A stretch of DNA of 60,414 bases from Chitinispirillaceae bacterium (lineage in GTDB: Bacteria; Fibrobacterota; Chitinivibrionia; Chitinivibrionales; Chitinispirillaceae), in assembly GCA_016932075.1 (NCBI GenBank), contig JAFGDP010000084.1:1-60414 (forward strand), read 5' to 3'. This document shows, piece after piece, positions 8,993-18,181 of the stretch. Both the position numbers and the translations under genes were made by a program. The notes beneath the pieces are model-generated. The model was not told the origin of the DNA, searched no databases, and saw only the letters and a program-made list of their open reading frames with translations. Position 1 is the stretch's first letter; the number at the start of each line of letters is the position of its first letter.

Positions 8993-9466
8993 TTATCCGC
9001 CGCATGCCTTCACCAGTTCCTCTGCAAGTTTCTTGACTGATCGCGCCACAGCGTCACTCATGTCTGCACCAAGCGAGACCGTCTGCGGGTTTATACCGAT
9101 AAGAGCAATCCTGGTTCCGGTGCTCCGTTTTGTAATATACTCGCACACCATGGCCAGGGAGAGCGCATGGGTCGAGATACTACCGCTTGAAAGCGCGTTT
9201 CCTTCCATGACTCTGATTTCGCCCGGGCTACCCTTAAAGCTGATCGCGTCAGCGATGAGCACGGTATCCGGTCCGGCCCTGACCGCCTTTTCAAGGAAAT
9301 TTTCCGGGGCTACGCCCGCGTCGATACACTCGATCCTGCACCGTCCTTTCACGGTATCAACAAGAAGAGGTCCGGCCCCGTCATCGCCCCGCATCCTGTT
9401 GCCAACGCCCATGAGCAGCACCTTTCCGGTGCAGAGCGAACAGAGCTGACGCTGGAGCGGGTGCAT
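8993..9466 (-). CDS. hycI: [NiFe]-hydrogenase maturation protease, HycI/HybD family
   Basis: A 157-residue endopeptidase that removes the C-terminal tail of the hydrogenase large subunit after nickel insertion. Motifs: LLMGVGNRMRGDDGAGPLLV (the GN..RGDDG nickel-sensing Asp region), ECIDAGVAPEN and ADAISFKGSPGEI, plus STHALSLAMV (conserved His). The ATG at 9466 is chosen because it has an AGGGA ribosome-binding site and lies clear of the upstream gene (stop at 9505). The longer frame would overlap that gene. Its presence matches the large subunit at 16071-17294, which has the tail to be cleaved. Confidence 0.92.
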   Translation of the reverse strand: MHPLQRQLCSLCTGKVLLMGVGNRMRGDDGAGPLLVDTVKGRCRIECIDAGVAPENFLEKAVRAGPDTVLIADAISFKGSPGEIRVMEGNALSSGSISTHALSLAMVCEYITKRSTGTRIALIGINPQTVSLGADMSDAVARSVKKLAEELVKACGG

Positions 9467-9504
9467 CGTGTCCCTGGAAAAAGCAGTGGTGCGCGGCGGC
9501 CGGA

Positions 9505-10116
9505 CTATACGGTTAATGCGGTTGCGCGACGGCAGCGGGGGCACAGGATCGTGAGGCGCCGGGCCCGCTCTGGATACGCTTCGCCGTTATCGAATCCTTT
9601 GTCGACAACAGCCAGTTCCTTGTGCGACACGAGCATCAAGGTTGGATTGCAAAATGCAAGAGGGCCCAGACGCAGAACCAGCCACCTGAGCTGGTCCGTG
9701 GGGGCGATCACACAGCCGCACCCTTCACAGCACAAGAGCTCCTTCTGAATACCGTCCGTGAAATCATCCGGTGAAAAACCGGCATAATCCCATTCAGTGG
9801 TGAGCTTGATGCCTTTTTCCGTGGTACAGTATTTTTCGCACAACCCGCACTGGATGCAGATATCGATATGGTGTACCAGCTTACGTACCGGGGGTTTTTC
9901 ATCCGTCGCATCGATCTTGTCAATGGCAAGGGCCGGGCAGACTTCGGCACAAGCGCCGCATCCGATACACTCTTTTTCGTCGTACCGCGGCCGTCCGCGG
10001 TACTGCTTAATGGGCTCGTATTTTTCTTTAGGAAAAGGCGTGGTGTAGGGACGGCTAAAAAGCGACAGCAGCGCGAGTTTCAGGATTCTCCACTGGAAAA
10101 GGCTGGGAAGCTTCAT
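9505..10116 (-). CDS. NuoI/HycF/MbhN-like 2x[4Fe-4S] subunit
   Basis: A 203-residue ferredoxin-type subunit of the membrane-bound hydrogenase. Two clusters are visible, CIGCGACAEVCP and CIQCGLCEKYCT. A C-terminal extension carries further cysteine pairs (LLCCEGCGCV and LCPRCRRA) that could bind another metal site. This extension resembles HycF-type formate-hydrogenlyase subunits. The C-terminal CPRCRR looks like a small zinc or iron ribbon. The subunit would pass electrons from ferredoxin or the diaphorase module toward the small subunit. It overlaps mrpG by 4 bp. Confidence 0.88.
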   Translation of the reverse strand: MKLPSLFQWRILKLALLSLFSRPYTTPFPKEKYEPIKQYRGRPRYDEKECIGCGACAEVCPALAIDKIDATDEKPPVRKLVHHIDICIQCGLCEKYCTTEKGIKLTTEWDYAGFSPDDFTDGIQKELLCCEGCGCVIAPTDQLRWLVLRLGPLAFCNPTLMLVSHKELAVVDKGFDNGEAYPERARRLTILCPRCRRATALTV

Positions 10117-10466
10117 TGCGCGCCTCCGCCCTGTGACTCGGATTCACGGTCGTCCTTGTACGCATCGACAACGCTGCCCTTGCAGAGCGGCAGGCCGGCG
10201 CGATGGGCCGCGCGCGCCAGGGCATGAGCCGATACCGGAGCGGTCAATGCCAGAAACACCATGCACAGGAGCGCTTTTATTCCGGTCGGGGTGAATCCGG
10301 TCATAATAAAGACACCCAGCATGATGCTGCAGGTGCCGAACGTAACGCATTTGGTCGCGGCCTGAAGCCTGTTGTAAAGATCCGGCATTCGTAGAAGTCC
10401 GACGCATCCCATAAGATCGAAGAAAAGACCGATGCCGATCAAGACCATACCGATAACGTCACTCAT
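10113..10466 (-). CDS. mrpG: Mrp antiporter subunit G
   Basis: A 117-residue membrane protein with three helices. The signature DLMGCVGLLRMPDLYNRLQA (residues 18-37) is typical of MnhG/MrpG and MbhC. The ATG at 10466 overlaps the mrpF stop by 8 bp. The longer frame would reach further into mrpF. It belongs to the Mrp module that couples hydrogenase electron flow to Na+/H+ exchange. Confidence 0.92.
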   Translation of the reverse strand: MSDVIGMVLIGIGLFFDLMGCVGLLRMPDLYNRLQAATKCVTFGTCSIMLGVFIMTGFTPTGIKALLCMVFLALTAPVSAHALARAAHRAGLPLCKGSVVDAYKDDRESESQGGGAQ

Positions 10467-10836
10467 CGAGGTCTCTCCCTTCAAGATACTTGGCAAGCGC
10501 TATGGTGGCGATAAAACTCTGCAACGCCCATGCAATCGCGATGTCGATATACCAGGAGCGGCCGGTCGGAATACACAGAACGGCACAAAATCCTACAATA
10601 AGAATGCCCAAGATATCTATAGCAACGATCCGGTCCGCCGCAGTGGGGCCGAAAAACACCCGCAGGAGGCAAAGAGCGCTTGAAAGCAGAAGGACATAAA
10701 AACAACGCTGAAAAAACGCGATGAACGTTAGGTCCTGGTAAAAAAGGAACGGAAGGCCGATAAAAAGAATGACGTACAGCACTCCCACAAGCACCGCGCC
10801 CCCGATAAACCATTGGATTCTTTGTCTCATGTCCAT
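10459..10836 (-). CDS. mrpF: Mrp antiporter subunit F
   Basis: A 125-residue protein with three hydrophobic helices. The loop VFFGPTAADRIVAIDILG is the MrpF/MnhF/MbhB family signature (GPT.ADR..A.D). It lies between mrpE and mrpG in the canonical order. Confidence 0.92.
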   Translation of the reverse strand: MDMRQRIQWFIGGAVLVGVLYVILFIGLPFLFYQDLTFIAFFQRCFYVLLLSSALCLLRVFFGPTAADRIVAIDILGILIVGFCAVLCIPTGRSWYIDIAIAWALQSFIATIALAKYLEGRDLDE

Positions 10837-10854
10837 GACCCTTACATCAAGCCG

Positions 10855-11349
10855 CTACTCAAAAATCTTTTCGAGAATTTTCTCGAACCTGGTGACGATA
10901 ATCTGCGATGTCGTCTCTATGTCCATGCTCGACACATTGATCCAGTGGATATAGAGTATACTGTGTTCCTGATCGATATCAACAGTCAGGGTTCCGGGCG
11001 TCAACGTGATCGAATTGGCGAGAAACGTGAGTCCGGTTTCTGAACGCAGCCGTGTCTTTACCTTTACGATACCAGGTTTTATCGGCAGATCAGGATGGGC
11101 GACCCGGAACGCCATGTCGATGTTCGCCTTGAAACACTCCCAAATAAACACCGGTATATAGTAAAGGAACCATATATAACGCAGTGGGTTTTTCAGCAGG
11201 TGCGGCCGGGTGATGAACAATCCGCCCGTGATCACGGTAACGAGAAACGCGACAACGACGCCGACCACAATATGCTGCCAATCAAGGGAAAAACAGAGCA
11301 GCAGCCACAGGGCAAAAGCGAAGAGAAAGAGTATGATTTTCTTTTTCAC
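10855..11349 (-). CDS. mrpE: Mrp antiporter subunit E
   Basis: A 164-residue protein with two or three N-terminal helices and a cytoplasmic domain. LTFLANSITLTPGTLTVDID is the conserved MrpE/MnhE/MbhA segment. The downstream HWINV replaces the more usual HWL/HCL. It stops 18 bp before mrpF starts. Confidence 0.9.
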   Translation of the reverse strand: MKKKIILFLFAFALWLLLCFSLDWQHIVVGVVVAFLVTVITGGLFITRPHLLKNPLRYIWFLYYIPVFIWECFKANIDMAFRVAHPDLPIKPGIVKVKTRLRSETGLTFLANSITLTPGTLTVDIDQEHSILYIHWINVSSMDIETTSQIIVTRFEKILEKIFE

Positions 11350-11372
11350 GGATGTGGCCTATTCCTTGTTCG

Positions 11373-12869
11373 TCAGTGCATTGATCCGAACACCAGCAGT
11401 GCGTACTCCCGGCCGTTAACCAGTACGTCGGCCGCGGGTTTAAGAAAATAGTCAACCGCTCCCGGTACCACCAGAAGACTGGTAAAAATGCACAGGAGCG
11501 CCAGTACGACCATGGACAGCGCCATGGTGAAGGGCACCTCTTTTATCCCTTTCCATCGGTCCTTGAGCGCCCCGAAAAATCCGTATTTCTGCACTTTCAT
11601 GAACGAAGCCAGGGTCATGATGCTCGCCACTACCGCCGCGAGCGCATAGATGGGATGCCCGGCCTGAATACAGGCGACAATGATAATAAGCTTGCTCCAG
11701 AACCCGTTGAACGGCGGAATACCCGCAATGGACATCGACGCGATCAAGCTTGTGGTGCTCGAAACCGGCATTTTCTCCCGCAATCCCCCGAGCTCCTGAA
11801 GGTCGCGGGTCCCGGTGGTATAGACGACCGCTCCGGAGTTGAGAAAGAGCAATGATTTAAACACCGAATGATTGAGCAGGTGGAAAAGACCGCCGAGAAT
11901 ACCGAGCGGTGTTCCGAGCCCGATTCCCAGAATAATATATCCCACCTGGCTGATCGAGTGATAGGCTAAAAGCCGTTTAAAATCCCACTGTCCGATGGCA
12001 AGGAACACGCCGACGAGCATGGAAAGCGCACCGAGAAACAGGAAAACAGGCAGCAAGCGCGACGGATCGAAAACATTAAACACGATTCGAACAAGCGCAT
12101 AGATACCAAGCGTTTTAATAAGAAGGCCTGAAAGCATTGCAGAAATAGGCGCCGGCGCAGATGGGTGAGCGTCAGGTAGCCACCAGTGGAATGGTACCAG
12201 CGCAGCCTTGAGTCCGAATCCCACTGTAAAAAGAATAGCGACAAAGAGAACGACGTTCGGATTGCCATTTACGAGAAGCGCCCGTGCGGCATCGGCCATG
12301 TTTAACGTCGACGCTTGCGCGTAAATAAACGCAATGCCGATGAGAATCAAGCACGTGGCAACGGTTCCCATGACGATATATTTAAACGATGCCTCCAGCT
12401 CCTCCTGCTCCGTACCAAAGGCTACCAGCGCATAGCTTGCCACCGAAGCGATTTCGAGAAAAACGAAAAGATTGAACAGGTCGCCTGAAATAATGACACC
12501 GTTCATACCGGCGAGCATAAGCATCAGCAGCGTATGAAATTTTTCCTTTGAAGTGTATGCTTGCATATACCTAATTGCATAAAGTGTTACTAAAAAGGAG
12601 ATGACATTGACGATGACCAGCATGAAACAGCTCAGACCGTCGAGCACCATGCAGATGCCAATCGGCGGAACCCATCCGCCGACTTTGTACACCAGCACTC
12701 CGGCCGCTTGTACCGCCGGAATGCATATGATCGACAGCACCGAAAGGGTCAAGGTACAGAGATTTGAAAACAGGTCCGGGACCGCCGGAAGCTTTTTCCC
12801 GATAAGAGCGATCAGAAACGCACCCGCAAGCGGAATGATGACAAACAGAGGTGTGCTATAGGCATCCAT
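11373..12869 (-). CDS. mrpD: Mrp antiporter subunit D, proton-conducting antiporter-like
   Basis: A 498-residue, about 14-helix protein of the NuoN/NuoM/MrpD family. Conserved pieces include FVFLEIASVASYALVAF (membrane glutamate of the ion channel), GFGLKAALVPFHWWLPDAHPSAP (broken-helix Lys and channel His) and LAYHSISQVGYIILGIGLG. It is one of two antiporter-like subunits in the cluster, the other being at 14211-16067. Confidence 0.93.
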   Translation of the reverse strand: MDAYSTPLFVIIPLAGAFLIALIGKKLPAVPDLFSNLCTLTLSVLSIICIPAVQAAGVLVYKVGGWVPPIGICMVLDGLSCFMLVIVNVISFLVTLYAIRYMQAYTSKEKFHTLLMLMLAGMNGVIISGDLFNLFVFLEIASVASYALVAFGTEQEELEASFKYIVMGTVATCLILIGIAFIYAQASTLNMADAARALLVNGNPNVVLFVAILFTVGFGLKAALVPFHWWLPDAHPSAPAPISAMLSGLLIKTLGIYALVRIVFNVFDPSRLLPVFLFLGALSMLVGVFLAIGQWDFKRLLAYHSISQVGYIILGIGLGTPLGILGGLFHLLNHSVFKSLLFLNSGAVVYTTGTRDLQELGGLREKMPVSSTTSLIASMSIAGIPPFNGFWSKLIIIVACIQAGHPIYALAAVVASIMTLASFMKVQKYGFFGALKDRWKGIKEVPFTMALSMVVLALLCIFTSLLVVPGAVDYFLKPAADVLVNGREYALLVFGSMH

Positions 12870-12887
12870 AGTATGTTCTATACCGTT

Positions 12888-13223
12888 TCATCCTCGTAAC
12901 TTCTTGATCTTCGAAACGTCAAACGTACCGTACTTTTCATACAATTTAATCGCCAGCGCCACCATGAGCGCCGTGGTGGCTAAACCGATGACGATCGCGG
13001 TCAACACGAGTGCCTGCGGCAGCGGATCCACCATGTTCTGTATGGGCTGAACCTTGTCAAGAATAGGCGCCCGGCCGTTCATCCGGTATCCAAACAGAAT
13101 GAAAAGAAGATTGACTGCGTACTCAAGAATCGCTACGCCCAGAATGATTTTCACGATGTTCTTCTTAACGACAATACAGTAGAGACCCACGCCGAACAGT
13201 ACCAGACAGAGTATATAGGTCAT
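12888..13223 (-). CDS. mrpC: Mrp antiporter subunit C
   Basis: A 111-residue, three-helix protein of the NuoK/MnhC family. ILGVAILEYAVNLLFILFGY carries the membrane glutamate typical of NuoK/MrpC, and PQALVLTAIVIGLATTALMV is the strongly conserved third helix. It overlaps mrpB by 4 bp. Confidence 0.93.
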   Translation of the reverse strand: MTYILCLVLFGVGLYCIVVKKNIVKIILGVAILEYAVNLLFILFGYRMNGRAPILDKVQPIQNMVDPLPQALVLTAIVIGLATTALMVALAIKLYEKYGTFDVSKIKKLRG

Positions 13224-13669
13224 TGTTTACCCGCCGTTTTGGTCAGAACGATCATCCCGATAACCACCGCGAAAAGTCCGGCGCCGACCTTGCATCCTAT
13301 AGCGATATTCGCGAGCAGCACCTGATGGGCGCTGAAAAGCGCAAACGGCACCCCTTTGCCGTAAATATTGATGAAGAAAAATCCGCCGAGAAAACCAAGA
13401 ACCGCGAGCGTCAGAAACATGAGTCCACCCAGGCTCTCAAACACCGACATCACAGGCAGGCTCGCTTTTTTAAATGCGACCTCTCTTCCGAAGGCGAGGA
13501 GAAGATGAACAAACGCAAGAGCGATGATCACGCCTCCGGCGAACCCACCGCCAGGGGTCAGATGGCCGTGAAGCACGATATACATGCCGTACAGCAGAAT
13601 CACCCCCACGGTAAGCCGGGTAATGGTTTTAACGATCAACGTCATGCCCGGTTGATTGTTCTTTATCAT
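13220..13669 (-). CDS. mrpB: Mrp antiporter subunit B
   Basis: A 149-residue membrane protein of the MnhB/MbhF family. YIVLHGHLTPGGGFAGGVII is the family signature. It overlaps both neighbours by 4 bp, as expected for genes whose products assemble together. Confidence 0.92.
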   Translation of the reverse strand: MIKNNQPGMTLIVKTITRLTVGVILLYGMYIVLHGHLTPGGGFAGGVIIALAFVHLLLAFGREVAFKKASLPVMSVFESLGGLMFLTLAVLGFLGGFFFINIYGKGVPFALFSAHQVLLANIAIGCKVGAGLFAVVIGMIVLTKTAGKQ

Positions 13670-14208
13670 TCCGCACCAGGCCTTTCCGACTTTTGTTTAC
13701 GACCTACCGCCCGCAATACGGTTAATGCACCAACCACAGCGGTGAATAGGACCACCACTTCGCCGAGCGTATCGTATGCCCTGAAATCAAGAATTACGGA
13801 TGAGACCAAGTTTGCGGCGCCGGTTTTTACAAGCCCTTCGGCTAGATACGTTTTTGCAACGTTCATGAGGGGATAACCGAATACCGGCACGTTCAAGGCG
13901 GCCAAACCGGCAACAATGACAATCGGCGTCACCAGCAGAATGCCCAACGCAAACGGCACGATCCTGAATCCCTCATCCTCGGAAACGTTGTCCCGTTTAA
14001 TGGTGGCACGCAGCAGTATGATCAGCGTGAGGATCTCAACGACTAGCTGAACAATGGCCAAGTCAGGCGCCTTGAGCATGAGGAACGCCAGGGACTGAAG
14101 CAGGCCGATAACGCCAACGGCCACAACCGCGGAGAGAAGGCTCCGCACTTCTACGGCAATGACCGCGCCTATAATCATCATGACAAGTACTATTTGTATA
14201 TCAATCAT
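13666..14208 (-). CDS. MrpA C-terminal part (MbhD-MbhE-like, DUF4040 plus MnhB-like)
   Basis: A 180-residue protein matching the C-terminal third of MrpA. It has three N-terminal helices with the KAPDLAIVQLVVEILTLIIL signature (DUF4040/MbhD). A second part with two helices ends in ILDFRAYDTLGEVVVLFTAV (MbhE-like; the RAYDTLGE motif is conserved in MrpA tails). In typical MrpA this is fused to the NuoL-like part. Here it is separate, with the NuoL-like gene immediately upstream. Confidence 0.88.
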   Translation of the reverse strand: MIDIQIVLVMMIIGAVIAVEVRSLLSAVVAVGVIGLLQSLAFLMLKAPDLAIVQLVVEILTLIILLRATIKRDNVSEDEGFRIVPFALGILLVTPIVIVAGLAALNVPVFGYPLMNVAKTYLAEGLVKTGAANLVSSVILDFRAYDTLGEVVVLFTAVVGALTVLRAVGRKQKSERPGAE

Positions 14209-14210
14209 AC

Positions 14211-16067
14211 CTATTTAAACAGCACATAAAGAAGTACGATAAGACCCACCAGATACCAACCGATATAAGCGGTCAGCACGCCGCCGTGAAACAATTTCAG
14301 GACTTTTGAAATGAAAAAGGTTATTCCTGATCCGACATCGTACAGGTCAAACAGCTTTTTTTCAGCCATGGCATAGATGGCACGGAACGGCTGCATCTCC
14401 TGAACGGTACGATAAAAATCCACCCCGGTTATTTCGATATCCCGTTCGGCATTTGCCGCAGTCTCCGACACATAAACTTTATCAAGTATTTCCCCGCCGA
14501 TATAGGTGGAGCACACACGCGCCTTTTTCACGGTTCCAAGCAGATAGAACACCATGCCGGCTGCAAACGCGATGATGAGTATGACTGTTGCCGGTCCGGC
14601 CCACCACGTCCCGGTAAATACCACCTCCTGCGGCATTGCGGGAAGAATCAATCCGGAGAGCGGTACCCGGTAGGCAAATACCCCAAAGACGACACATGCG
14701 GCTGCGAGGACAACCATGGGCACCCACATCAGCCATCCAACCTCGGTTACATTTTTAGCCTGTACTGCAGGAGCCGGTTTCCGCAGAAAAGCCGCGTGCA
14801 AAACCTTGACAAAACTTGCCAGGGTCAGCGCCGACCCAAGCATTGCGGCGATAAGCCATACGACCCAGAGCACGCCCCCGCCTTTTCCGGCTTCGATGAT
14901 TCCCTGGTATACCATCCACTTTGAGGCAAATCCGTTGAGCGGCGGGATCCCGGAAATCGCGAGCGCTGCGATGAGACAGGTAATAAATGTGATCGGCATT
15001 CGCTTTGCCAACCCGCCGATCGAATCCAGATCACTGGCCCCGGTCTTCTGCTCCACGGCTCCGGCGCAGAGGAATAATCCTGTCTTATACAGCGTATTGT
15101 TGATCATATGAAACAGCGCTCCGGCCATGCCGACCGGCACGCCGGTGCCGACACCCAATACCATGTAGCCGACCTGGCTTACCGCATGATAGGAGAGCAG
15201 CCGCTTCATATCGTGCTGCACGAGCGCCATCATGACCGCGCAGATGATGGTGCCTGCCCCGATGATCATGAGCAGGAGATTCATGACCGGATTCATGACA
15301 AAGACATCGGTGGCGATCCTGAAAAGCAGGTAGATCCCGAGCAGCTTGTCAAGCGAAGCCGGCAAAAATGCGACGACCGGTACCGGCGCTTTTTCCCCGC
15401 AATCCGGCACCCAGGAATGAAACGGCATGGCGCCCGCCTTGGCAAAAGCCGCTATGGCAAGCGAGATAAATGCCACATATGAAAGCTCCCCTGCCAACGG
15501 AATTGATGCTCCGGCGATTTTCGTGGAACCGGTCAGGTGCCACACGATCACCACGCCAAGGAGCAGGATACTGTCTGAGCCGCCGATAATGATGAGACTC
15601 TTTTTCGCGGCAGCCGACGCGTCAGGGCCTGCAAGGCCGATCAGGAGGAACAGGGTTAACCCCAGAAATCCCCACAAGGCAAGCAGAAGAATAAATTCGT
15701 TGGCCAGAACCGCTGCGCACGATATGCCCACGGTCCAGAGAAGATACGCGTAATATTCGTTTATGCGCGGTTTGCCTTTCATTGAACCGGCTGAATAGAG
15801 CGTGATAAGCAGGCCGAACACGGTTACTGCCAGAAGCACCATACCACTCAAAGCGTCCACGCGGAGAAACAGCCAGTTCCCATACTCAAAAAATTCTGAT
15901 CCCATTCTGAACAGCGGCCACGCGATCAGTACTTCCGCAATCCCCACGGCAACCGCGATAAGATGACACACGCCTGCCACCGGCCGTGGCATGATGAGAC
16001 AGAGAATCCCCCCGGCAACCGGCAGCACGACAGGCAGAAGAAAAGGATGTGTCAGCAGTTCCATCAT
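14211..16067 (-). CDS. NuoL/MrpA-like proton-translocating antiporter subunit of the hydrogenase
   Basis: A 618-residue polytopic protein. Antiporter-family motifs include AFAKAGAMPFHSWVPDCGEKAPVPV-type broken-helix sequence around residue 215, LLSYHAVSQVGYMVLGVGTG, and KRMPITFITCLIAALAISGI. The C-terminal ~130 residues form an extra domain with two more helices around a charged loop, as in NuoL/HyfB/MrpA-type subunits. Together with mrpD it gives the complex two antiporter-like ion channels. It stops 2 bp before the MbhDE-like gene begins. Confidence 0.9.
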   Translation of the reverse strand: MMELLTHPFLLPVVLPVAGGILCLIMPRPVAGVCHLIAVAVGIAEVLIAWPLFRMGSEFFEYGNWLFLRVDALSGMVLLAVTVFGLLITLYSAGSMKGKPRINEYYAYLLWTVGISCAAVLANEFILLLALWGFLGLTLFLLIGLAGPDASAAAKKSLIIIGGSDSILLLGVVIVWHLTGSTKIAGASIPLAGELSYVAFISLAIAAFAKAGAMPFHSWVPDCGEKAPVPVVAFLPASLDKLLGIYLLFRIATDVFVMNPVMNLLLMIIGAGTIICAVMMALVQHDMKRLLSYHAVSQVGYMVLGVGTGVPVGMAGALFHMINNTLYKTGLFLCAGAVEQKTGASDLDSIGGLAKRMPITFITCLIAALAISGIPPLNGFASKWMVYQGIIEAGKGGGVLWVVWLIAAMLGSALTLASFVKVLHAAFLRKPAPAVQAKNVTEVGWLMWVPMVVLAAACVVFGVFAYRVPLSGLILPAMPQEVVFTGTWWAGPATVILIIAFAAGMVFYLLGTVKKARVCSTYIGGEILDKVYVSETAANAERDIEITGVDFYRTVQEMQPFRAIYAMAEKKLFDLYDVGSGITFFISKVLKLFHGGVLTAYIGWYLVGLIVLLYVLFK

Positions 16068-16070
16068 GGC

Positions 16071-17294
16071 TTATCTGCTCCAGTCAAGTATCGGCCCCTG
16101 GTGGCCGACCTCTTTTTTCACGCGTTCCGTTTTTTCCCGGCAGAGCCGTAAAAGCTCGTTCGCATCCATCATCCTATTGCCGTTATATGAATCAACGACA
16201 GAGACTCGCTCAGTGCAGCAGTAACACGGATCAACGGCCGCAAGGATTATTGTCGCGTCTGCGACGTTCGCGCCCACAACGGATTCCCGGTTGGTCGCGA
16301 CATTCATGAAACTGGGCGCCCGCACCTTGTGCCGCACCGGCCGGTTGGTGCCGTCGCTTCGTATATAATGAAAAACTTCGCCGCGCGGCGCTTCGTAGTG
16401 TCCCACGCCTTCTCCCGGCATCGCCTGCTTTGGGTTCGAGTCGAACGGACCGGCCACGGTTTTCAGTTTGGTGCAACACTGTTCAATGATTTTTATGGAC
16501 TCAAACATTTCCAGAATGCGTACCACGGCCTTGTCGAACACGTCCCCATTCTCCGTGGCAATGACGTCCCATTCCACCAGTCCATAGGCCGCGTGAGGAT
16601 GATCTCTTCGGACATCGATCTTCACTCCTGAGGCGCGGGCCGTTGGCCCCAGAGCGCAGTAGTCGATGATCTGCTGCTTGGTAAGCACCCCCACGTTCTT
16701 AAGCCGTGCGTGGATCACCGGGTCATCGACGACGGCATCACGAAACAGCGCCAAAGGCTTTTTCAATCCGTCAAGCATCTTCTGTATCGACGGCAGGTCT
16801 TCGGTTTTAATATCGCGGTGGACGCCGCCCGGTTTCATCATGGCATAATGGTTTCTGTTACCGGAAATAAGTTCCATGATATCCAGCAGGTCTTCGCGGT
16901 AGCGCCAGACCCACATCCACACGGTATTGAAACCCAGGAAATGTCCGGCAAGTCCCAGCCATAAGAGATGTGAATGGATGCGCTCAAGCTCACCAATGAC
17001 GCTGCGGATATAGAGCGCCCGTTCCGGCACCTCGATCCCGGCCGCGTCCTCGACCGCCTGAACGCAGGCGATGGGATGGGAGGTCGAACAGATACCGCAG
17101 ATCCGTTCGACGAGAAACACGGTCTGTTCGAACGACTTGGACTCTGAGAGTTTTTCAATACCGCGGTGATTATACCCGATCTCGATATCGACCTTCACCA
17201 CCTTTTCACCCTCAATATGCAGCTTGAAGAACTCGGGTTCCTCCTGCAGGGGATGATACGGTCCGATCGGCAGGATTGTCTTTTTCATCGCCAT
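16071..17294 (-). CDS. group 4 [NiFe]-hydrogenase large (catalytic) subunit
   Basis: A 407-residue NuoD/HycE/EchE/MbhL-type subunit. All four nickel-ligand cysteines are visible: RICGICSTSHPIACV (about residues 64-78) and DPCYCCTERV near residue 355. It is therefore a hydrogenase and not a complex I-type or Mbx-type relative that lacks nickel. About 43 residues follow the DPCYCCTER motif, the tail that the protease at 8993-9466 should remove. It starts in a TAATG overlap with the NuoC-like gene. Confidence 0.95.
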   Translation of the reverse strand: MAMKKTILPIGPYHPLQEEPEFFKLHIEGEKVVKVDIEIGYNHRGIEKLSESKSFEQTVFLVERICGICSTSHPIACVQAVEDAAGIEVPERALYIRSVIGELERIHSHLLWLGLAGHFLGFNTVWMWVWRYREDLLDIMELISGNRNHYAMMKPGGVHRDIKTEDLPSIQKMLDGLKKPLALFRDAVVDDPVIHARLKNVGVLTKQQIIDYCALGPTARASGVKIDVRRDHPHAAYGLVEWDVIATENGDVFDKAVVRILEMFESIKIIEQCCTKLKTVAGPFDSNPKQAMPGEGVGHYEAPRGEVFHYIRSDGTNRPVRHKVRAPSFMNVATNRESVVGANVADATIILAAVDPCYCCTERVSVVDSYNGNRMMDANELLRLCREKTERVKKEVGHQGPILDWSR

Positions 17295-17749
17295 TAGTTG
17301 TCGTACCCTTTGTAATCCCGCCGCAGCGGAAATTTACCCTTCGGCCAATCGTCTTTAAGCAGTAGATGCCGCATATCAGGATGGTTCCTGAACGTGATAC
17401 CGACCAGTTCCCACATCTCCCGCTCAATCCATTCCGCGCCCTTGCAGATCGATGCAACCGATTCGATTTCAGGATTCTCCCGGTCTAACTTCGTCTTAAT
17501 ATTGACCACACAATCCAATGAATCAAACGCCCAGTGATAGAGAACCTCAATGGCCGTCGGCGTGTCAATCGCTGTTGCGATCTGCAGACGAGCGCCCATC
17601 TCCCTGAATAGTATTCGGGTGGTTTCCGGTACCTCCGCTGATGGAACCTCCACGAATATGCGACGAGGCGATTTTTCAACAAGCTCAACAATTCTATCGC
17701 CGAGCTTCTGCCTCAATTCAGGCACGATCTCTTCGCGCTTTGCAGGCAT
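17294..17749 (-). CDS. NuoC/EchD/MbhK-like hydrogenase subunit
   Basis: A 151-residue protein of the 30-kDa complex I family. EWIEREMWELVGITFRNHPD (E.EREMWEL.GI.F..HPD) and LLLKDDWPKGKFPLRRDYKG are the defining C-terminal motifs. It bridges the large subunit and the peripheral arm. The ATGs of this and the next gene are tightly coupled. Confidence 0.92.
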   Translation of the reverse strand: MPAKREEIVPELRQKLGDRIVELVEKSPRRIFVEVPSAEVPETTRILFREMGARLQIATAIDTPTAIEVLYHWAFDSLDCVVNIKTKLDRENPEIESVASICKGAEWIEREMWELVGITFRNHPDMRHLLLKDDWPKGKFPLRRDYKGYDN

Positions 17750-17753
17750 CCGA

Positions 17754-18176
17754 TTATTTTCCCTTCAACTTGCCTATCAGTTTCACCACCGCCGACAACA
17801 TTGCCTCCGGCTTTGGCGGACAACCTGGCACATATGCATCTATCGGAATATGTTTGCCGATAGGCCCATCAAAATTATATGAGAACCTGAACATATTTCC
17901 GGTACAGGCGCAGCTTCCTATTGCGACAACTATTATTGGTCTGGGAGCCTGTTTAAACACCTCGACCGCCCGGATCGTCGCTTTGCGGTTGAACATGCCG
18001 GAAAGCAGGATCACATCGGCATGGCGGATACTTCCCACAAGCACCATTCCGAATCGCTCAACGTCGTATCGCGGCGTCAGCGCATCAAGTATCTCGATGT
18101 CGCAATTGTTGCACGGACTTCCGGCAAGGTGAAACACGTTGAGTGATTTCGTAAGGATGTTAACGGCAAAACTCAT
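17754..18176 (-). CDS. NuoB/EchC/MbhJ-like small subunit of the [NiFe] hydrogenase
   Basis: A 140-residue small subunit that carries the proximal [4Fe-4S] cluster. Ligand motifs: GSPCNNCDIEILDALTP (CxxC), AIGSCACTGNMF and VPGCPPKPEAML. The ATG at 18176 (MSFAVNILTKSLNVFH) is chosen because it begins just after the NuoH-like gene stops. The longer open frame runs backward into that gene and has no homologous content. Confidence 0.93.
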   Translation of the reverse strand: MSFAVNILTKSLNVFHLAGSPCNNCDIEILDALTPRYDVERFGMVLVGSIRHADVILLSGMFNRKATIRAVEVFKQAPRPIIVVAIGSCACTGNMFRFSYNFDGPIGKHIPIDAYVPGCPPKPEAMLSAVVKLIGKLKGK

Positions 18177-18181
18177 AGTGA

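Noticed and set aside
16071..17294. Complex I/Mbx-like subunit without nickel
   Set aside because: Both CxxC motifs (RICGIC and DPCYCC) are intact and a matching maturation protease is in the operon, so it is a hydrogenase.
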